From positions 1 through 14,115 of the forward strand of contig JBBHKE010001454.1 in NCBI GenBank assembly GCA_037447655.1: a stretch of DNA of 14,115 nucleotides, given 5' to 3'. The notes under the pieces were generated by a model. The model saw nothing but the letters and a program-made list of their open reading frames with translations, did not search any database and had not been told where the DNA came from. This stretch comes from Zygnema cylindricum (Eukaryota; Streptophyta; Zygnematophyceae; Zygnematales; Zygnemataceae). Shown piece by piece: positions 10,301 through 14,115 of the stretch. Numbering within the stretch: position 1 is the stretch's first letter; each line of letters opens with the position of its first letter. The translations under genes and the position numbers were made by a program.

Positions 10301-13300
10301 ATGGCCCCTCCAGAGCAGGATTCGCCTCTTCCCTGTATAGGGACATCCAGAATCACTGAAGTCCAACTCAGTTCTCCCTCCCCATAGTAGACTTTAACAG
10401 ATACCAGTTGGAAAATCCACAAATCCAAGCGCGATGTTACAGCTAAAACAGAGTACTGTCGTCACAGTAAGTATCAAAGTATTACAAGGCACACGCCATT
10501 GTTGAAATCTGATATACAACCATGAAGTTTTTTTTTTTTTTTTTCAACGTTCACTGCAACTGCAATAATGGCACAATCAAAATTCAATCGGAGGCCCTCA
10601 ATAAATAACAAAGCCATCGACTTCACAAACAAGAAAAAAACGGTTCACCTGGTCGGTGGGAACTTTCCAGTATTTCTCAAAGCCACCTCCAGCCGGACAA
10701 AAACTGCATCCAGCAAGTCAGCCTGCAAACATCCAGGTGACAATATTTCTCAAAAAAACAACAACAAAAGAGTGAAAGTGAAAAGAGCATGTGTGGGCAT
10801 ACTGCAATAGGAAAAATGGTTCAGATGGTTCTTGCCTTTCCAGGCCGGCTGTAGAGAGGCCTGAGATCCGAAAAGACTGAAGGTACTCCCTGCTCAGCAC
10901 AAATTTATTATCCATCAGCAGCTGCACAACAATTTTTCGCTTCCAGGCACAAGAAAAAGACCAGTAAAACAGAGTTATAAAATTGTTGGCCACCTTGCGA
11001 AGCAATGGCCGAATATAAGCTTCAACAGCTTCCTCGAATGCTGCATTTTCCAAGAAGTCAAGGGGTATACGCTGCAAAGTGATCCACACCCCAAGTTCAC
11101 CTTGCGGCGAGTAAGATGTACCATACAACATAATCCCATATTCTCAAAATGCACCTGCAGATCCTAGACTTCCACAAATACAGACATGAATTAAGGTGCA
11201 ATAACCATGGCTGGAACCAGCATACTAGCCACATTTCAGCAGCCCCATTGAGCAGAATTTTACACCATGCCCTACGACAAAAACAAATTGTCACCTTGAA
11301 ACCTCGAAAAACAAAAAGGTCCCTTTTTGAAAGGCCACAATCGTGGAACATTCCTGAAAGAAATGTGATCAAGACCAGCATCAACACTGACATCCCTGAA
11401 ACCTAACAACGCCTCATAACTACCCTTGTACCTTCGCCGCCGACGACCTTGAGTAGAGGCGCTGGAGCTCCTTGTAGAGAGGCACCAGCATGTCCACCTT
11501 ACTGCTGCTGTAGTTTCCACCTGCTCCTGGTTGCAGACCCAGGCACGCCTGCAGGCCTTTGTAGTAACTGCGACCATCCATGCATGTCTGCAGGTTATGC
11601 TTCCACCCAACATGAGAGTGTTATCTTAAAGGTAACATGATTCAAATAGATTAATCGACATCATCAATGGGTTACCTGCCTATTACAACAGAAAAATCAA
11701 CAGTTGCAGAAGAAACGTTGTACCCACTTGTAATTGTCAGGATTGATCTCAAGAAGCAAACGATAGAGCTTCTCTGCTTCTGCAGGACGCTGTAGCTGTA
11801 AGAGGAGGGCAGCACGCTGCTCCTTCAAGCTCAGCTTGTCTATCTGCACAGGGGAGATGAAGCCTTGCATGAAAACAGGTTCAGACAATCTAGCCAAAAC
11901 ATGGTTGAGGACAGAGCTACAAGAGGCGCCACAAGCATCTGCACTTAAGCAATTTACCACTGCATCGACGCCATCAAATGGAATATTGAATTCACATTAG
12001 CATTTTAAAGCGGCTGTATTTGACTTCAAGGAGCTGATCAACCTGAAGCTCAGGGCCCATGGATAATTCATGTCTTGAAAGGCAACAACAATATTTACTT
12101 CAAATGATGGTTTGAGTCCATTCTTTGCCAACAATGTTCAGAGAGCTGATAACAAGTTAAAACCTCTGTCTAGTTCTGCAGAAACAAACATACACTGCTA
12201 AAGAGCAAGATGACGGCTCCTGCCATTTTGACAGGCACCCTGTTTTGCTTTGTTTTTACTGAAGTATAACAGGAACGCAACCTACGATGTTAATCTCGTG
12301 TTTATCCAGCTCGACTAAAGCCTCTTGAAAATTCCCACTCTCCTCCAAGACCATAGCCTGCATTTGAACAAAAATAAAATGGTGAACTTCCACCAATGTG
12401 ACTGGCAATTCAAACACATAATGAAAATAATGTTGTCAAACTGTTTCTCCAACAGCAATACTCAACATTCTGATAAGTAAAAGTCTCTCCACAAGAACAT
12501 TCAACAAGCAAAGGTTTTTCTTCTAAATTGGCAAATAAACACGTTCTTCAACCACAAAGCAGTAATATTCTCAAGTTTAAATTCCAGCACTGTTTTCAGC
12601 AGGCTGTATAGTACAGGCTGTAGATAACTTGGCGATCTCGCCTTAAAAAACTTCCAGCTTGCAAAGTATAACAGAAGGGTTCTGGAAACTAAGTCCTAAT
12701 TGCGACTAAATGTTGCCTTTGTTTTTGCACATTAATCTATATCTGTAGCACATGACGAAAAAAACATGTTCTTATCCTAGTTGACCTGAAGTTCGATTCG
12801 CATTATAAACAAAAGAGCGGATAGGATTAAGAAAAGAGTATGAACTTTAGCTCAAAAAAAAACTAAAACCTGATTTCAGAATGTGTCACAGAACTGCTCG
12901 AATAATTAGAGGTGTAGACAATGGTCAAACCCTATCGCAAGGGCAGTGAAACATAACGATACGGGACAAGGAAATGTCTACCTATATATCCGCATGATGC
13001 CATGACTGACTGGAGTGCATTGAATTCAAACATAGATCAGTAATCTTCTATTGCTTCCTGACTGTAGTCATTAGTATCTTGCACACAGTTCGAGCTGAAC
13101 ATGAACTACCATCAAACAGGACGAGAAGGTTGACCTCAATTTACATTATAACTGCACCTCATGTCTTGGCTTTGAAGACATCCTAGAAAACTTCCACAAG
13201 GACCGTAGTTCAAAATTACAAACTAGAAAGATAAGTTGGGATTGCAATGTAAATAGCTAACTAACGGACAAAACAAGAAGTAGAATGACGTCATATAAAA

Positions 13301-14115
13301 AAAAGGACCTACGATAGTTGTGAGCAGTTTGCAAACGCCGTTGCAGCGAGGTTTAGAACAGACAACAAACATACCACTGACATGTGTTGGAACTGAAAAA
13401 ATATGGACAGTATTTTGGACGTAGTGCAACCAAAACTTAAGCCATTTTTACTTGAAAATCCAACTGCCGGACATTCACCTTTGTAAGAAAAAAGCGTAAA
13501 ACAAACTAATAACAACTTGCAAACTGTAAAATAAGCTATAATCGAATTTTTAAACTACCCACATGTACCACAAGGATGCCTCTCCCCACTTTAAAGAAAA
13601 TAAAACCCGAAATCACTAAAACACTGCTAATGATTTAGAAACATTGACAATAAAACATCATGGCAAGTCTCCTCCTCTTTGTTTCATTTAACCTTGGCAT
13701 CAATAGAGGTAAAATCAAAAACTGGTCATTCTTGTAACACAAAAGTACACCTCTTTGAAAAGCTTACCCAGAACACATAAGTAACTTGTCTGTATAGGAA
13801 CTGCCATTGAAGCTAGGTAAATTGTTCAAGCGGAACAAATCCTATCAACACAACGACCAAAAACTGCAACTAATAAGTTTTGTAACACAGGAATGACCTT
13901 TACAACAGATGCTCAATGCTGCCCACTGTGACCATTAAGAATGCTCAAGGACGCGCTAGGGAAGTGAGCACACACTAATGTGCAGCCCACTCCAATCAAT
14001 TGTGAAGCCCTAGAAACAGGAAAACATCAATAAATTAAAAGAAGGGCAGACAAACCTTGTATAGAAGCATTTCACTATGCTCATAACGTTCGCTGTCTGG
14101 GGGGTAGTCATCTCG
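4375..14115 (-). CDS. NAA15: NAA15, NatA N-terminal acetyltransferase auxiliary subunit (5'-partial, 22 exons)
   Basis: NAA15 is the TPR scaffold that holds catalytic NAA10 and docks NatA on the ribosome, where NatA acetylates nascent N-termini after Met removal; plant loss is embryo-lethal (family knowledge). Exons in coding order: 14056-14115 (cut by the edge), 12286-12357, 11728-11843, 11432-11567, 10994-11071, 10836-10889, 10649-10722, 10266-10332, 9937-10032, 9148-9276, 8853-8935, 8625-8721, 8371-8504, 8057-8192, 7325-7453, 6865-6996, 6190-6246, 5746-5843, 5451-5521, 5245-5356, 4999-5102, 4375-4562. They join in frame to 740 residues plus a TAG stop. Landmarks (residues counted within the window): DDYPP (2-6), NPDNYNYYKGLQ (79-89 region), RIPLDFL (129-135), GVPSVFSDL (155-163), STLLW near 208, QHYDRR (219-224), DMQCMWYELASGD (317-329), EDQFDFHTYCLRKMTLR (356-372), basic RKKLRQKQRKAEARAKK (428-444) after an EEEE run, RPVDTDPDG near 475, LETHLLAF (511-518), and an acidic C-terminal tail with ESETVDVD. 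These order and space as in plant NAA15. The N-terminal ~175-180 residues lie outside. An odd stretch is HRCFCRGAHG (384-393), where I recall Arabidopsis having a less Cys-rich sequence. Confidence 0.95.
4760..4945. repeat. Degenerate CATAGAAAAC repeats in intron 21
   Basis: About eight imperfect copies of CATAGAAAAC, several followed by AGCGAACC, lie in the last intron (4563-4998); examples begin near 4776, 4793, 4843, 4871 and 4890. On the transcript strand they read as GTTTTCTATG, giving U-rich islands. Spacing is irregular (about 17-50 bases), so this is not a clean tandem array. Confidence 0.7.
6247..6864 (-). other. GC-AG intron 16 of NAA15
   Basis: The 618-bp intron starts GCAAGT after CAG, and its acceptor is CTTCCAG before GCTTTG. 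Reading exon 16 through to this donor adds VFMHRQKLLLALQ, which aligns with the conserved stretch before the QAVK-type helix in plant NAA15. A GT donor 39 bases earlier in the transcript (exon end at 6904) would remove exactly those 13 residues in frame, so both sites could be used. Confidence 0.8.
8357..8370. repeat. (AC)7 microsatellite forming a splice donor
   Basis: Seven AC units on the plus strand are (GT)7 on the coding strand. The first GT (8370-8369) is the donor of intron 13, directly after AG in the Arg codon that continues in the exon starting at 8192. The repeat offers six further GT dinucleotides downstream. Confidence 0.85.
10528..10544. repeat. Poly(T) tract in intron 7
   Basis: Seventeen consecutive T on the plus strand, which is poly(A) in the NAA15 pre-mRNA, lie inside intron 7 (10333-10648). 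I see no target-site duplication or retroelement body next to it, so it is recorded as a simple tract. Confidence 0.9.
10723..10835 (-). other. GC-AG intron 6 of NAA15
   Basis: The 113-bp intron starts with GCAAGA directly after exon sequence AAG and ends with TTTGCAG. The flanking exons read GVPSVFSDLRPLYSRPGK and ADLLDAVF, both matching the family, and the junction is phase 0. No nearby GT keeps both conserved ends, so a GC donor is required. The context AAG|GCAAG fits the strict consensus known for GC-AG introns. Confidence 0.85.
12358..14055 (-). other. Intron 1 in the window (1698 bp, largest of the gene)
   Basis: The intron runs from a GTTTGT donor after the exon ending in MLLYK to a CAG acceptor before the exon starting AMVLEES. 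The protein is continuous across it (phase 0), so no coding exon is missing. I see no gene, RNA or transposon inside; the short reading frames around 13223-13515 have no recognisable content. It is about 2.5 times longer than the next largest intron of the gene (660 bp). Confidence 0.8.

Noticed and set aside
11697-11960. An 87-residue single-exon gene on the minus strand
   Set aside because: Its conserved part (IDKLSLKEQ to NPDNY) is NAA15 exon 3; the residues before and after it are read-through into introns.
1-14115. CRISPR array, tRNA/rRNA genes, intact transposon, or bacterial operon
   Set aside because: No direct repeats with unique spacers, no cloverleaf or rRNA motifs, no transposase or reverse transcriptase residues, and the dominant gene is a spliced plant gene.

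Overview
The window looks like nuclear DNA of a plant (streptophyte). Its right two thirds are the 3' part of one intron-rich gene on the minus strand. The encoded protein matches NAA15, the auxiliary, ribosome-anchoring subunit of the NatA N-terminal acetyltransferase (OMISHA/OMA in Arabidopsis), along its whole visible length. The match is closest to my recollection of the plant protein. Intron density, T-rich introns on the coding strand and mixed G/C- and A/T-ending codons suggest a non-seed plant such as a bryophyte, but I cannot fix the species.

Layout. Positions 1-530 are a G-rich repeat region with three diverged copies of a roughly 140-180 bp unit. Positions 531-1910 have no recognisable gene; they hold long pyrimidine/T tracts and one possible promoter plus first exon on the plus strand (about 916-1071, weak). 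Positions 1911-2042 are a clean 12-bp tandem array. Positions 2354-2772 are flanked by a 40-bp inverted repeat (34/40 identical) and look like a foldback or MITE-like remnant. Positions 2773-4130 are non-coding as far as I can see. Positions about 4131-4374 are the probable 3' UTR of the NAA15 gene. Positions 4375-14115 are NAA15 exons and introns; the first exons lie beyond the right edge.

I rebuilt the gene exon by exon: 22 exons (the first visible one cut by the window edge), 21 complete introns, and 2223 coding bases that join without a frame error into 740 residues plus a stop codon. About 175-180 N-terminal residues, encoding the first TPR repeats, are missing to the right. Nineteen introns are GT-AG and two are GC-AG. 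One donor sits inside a (GT)7 microsatellite, and two junctions offer in-frame alternative splice sites.

There is no sign of a bacterial-type system, CRISPR array, tRNA or rRNA gene, or intact transposon. The points most worth a second look are the non-canonical and ambiguous splice sites in NAA15 and the three separate repeat structures on the left. I do not see a novel multi-gene system here.
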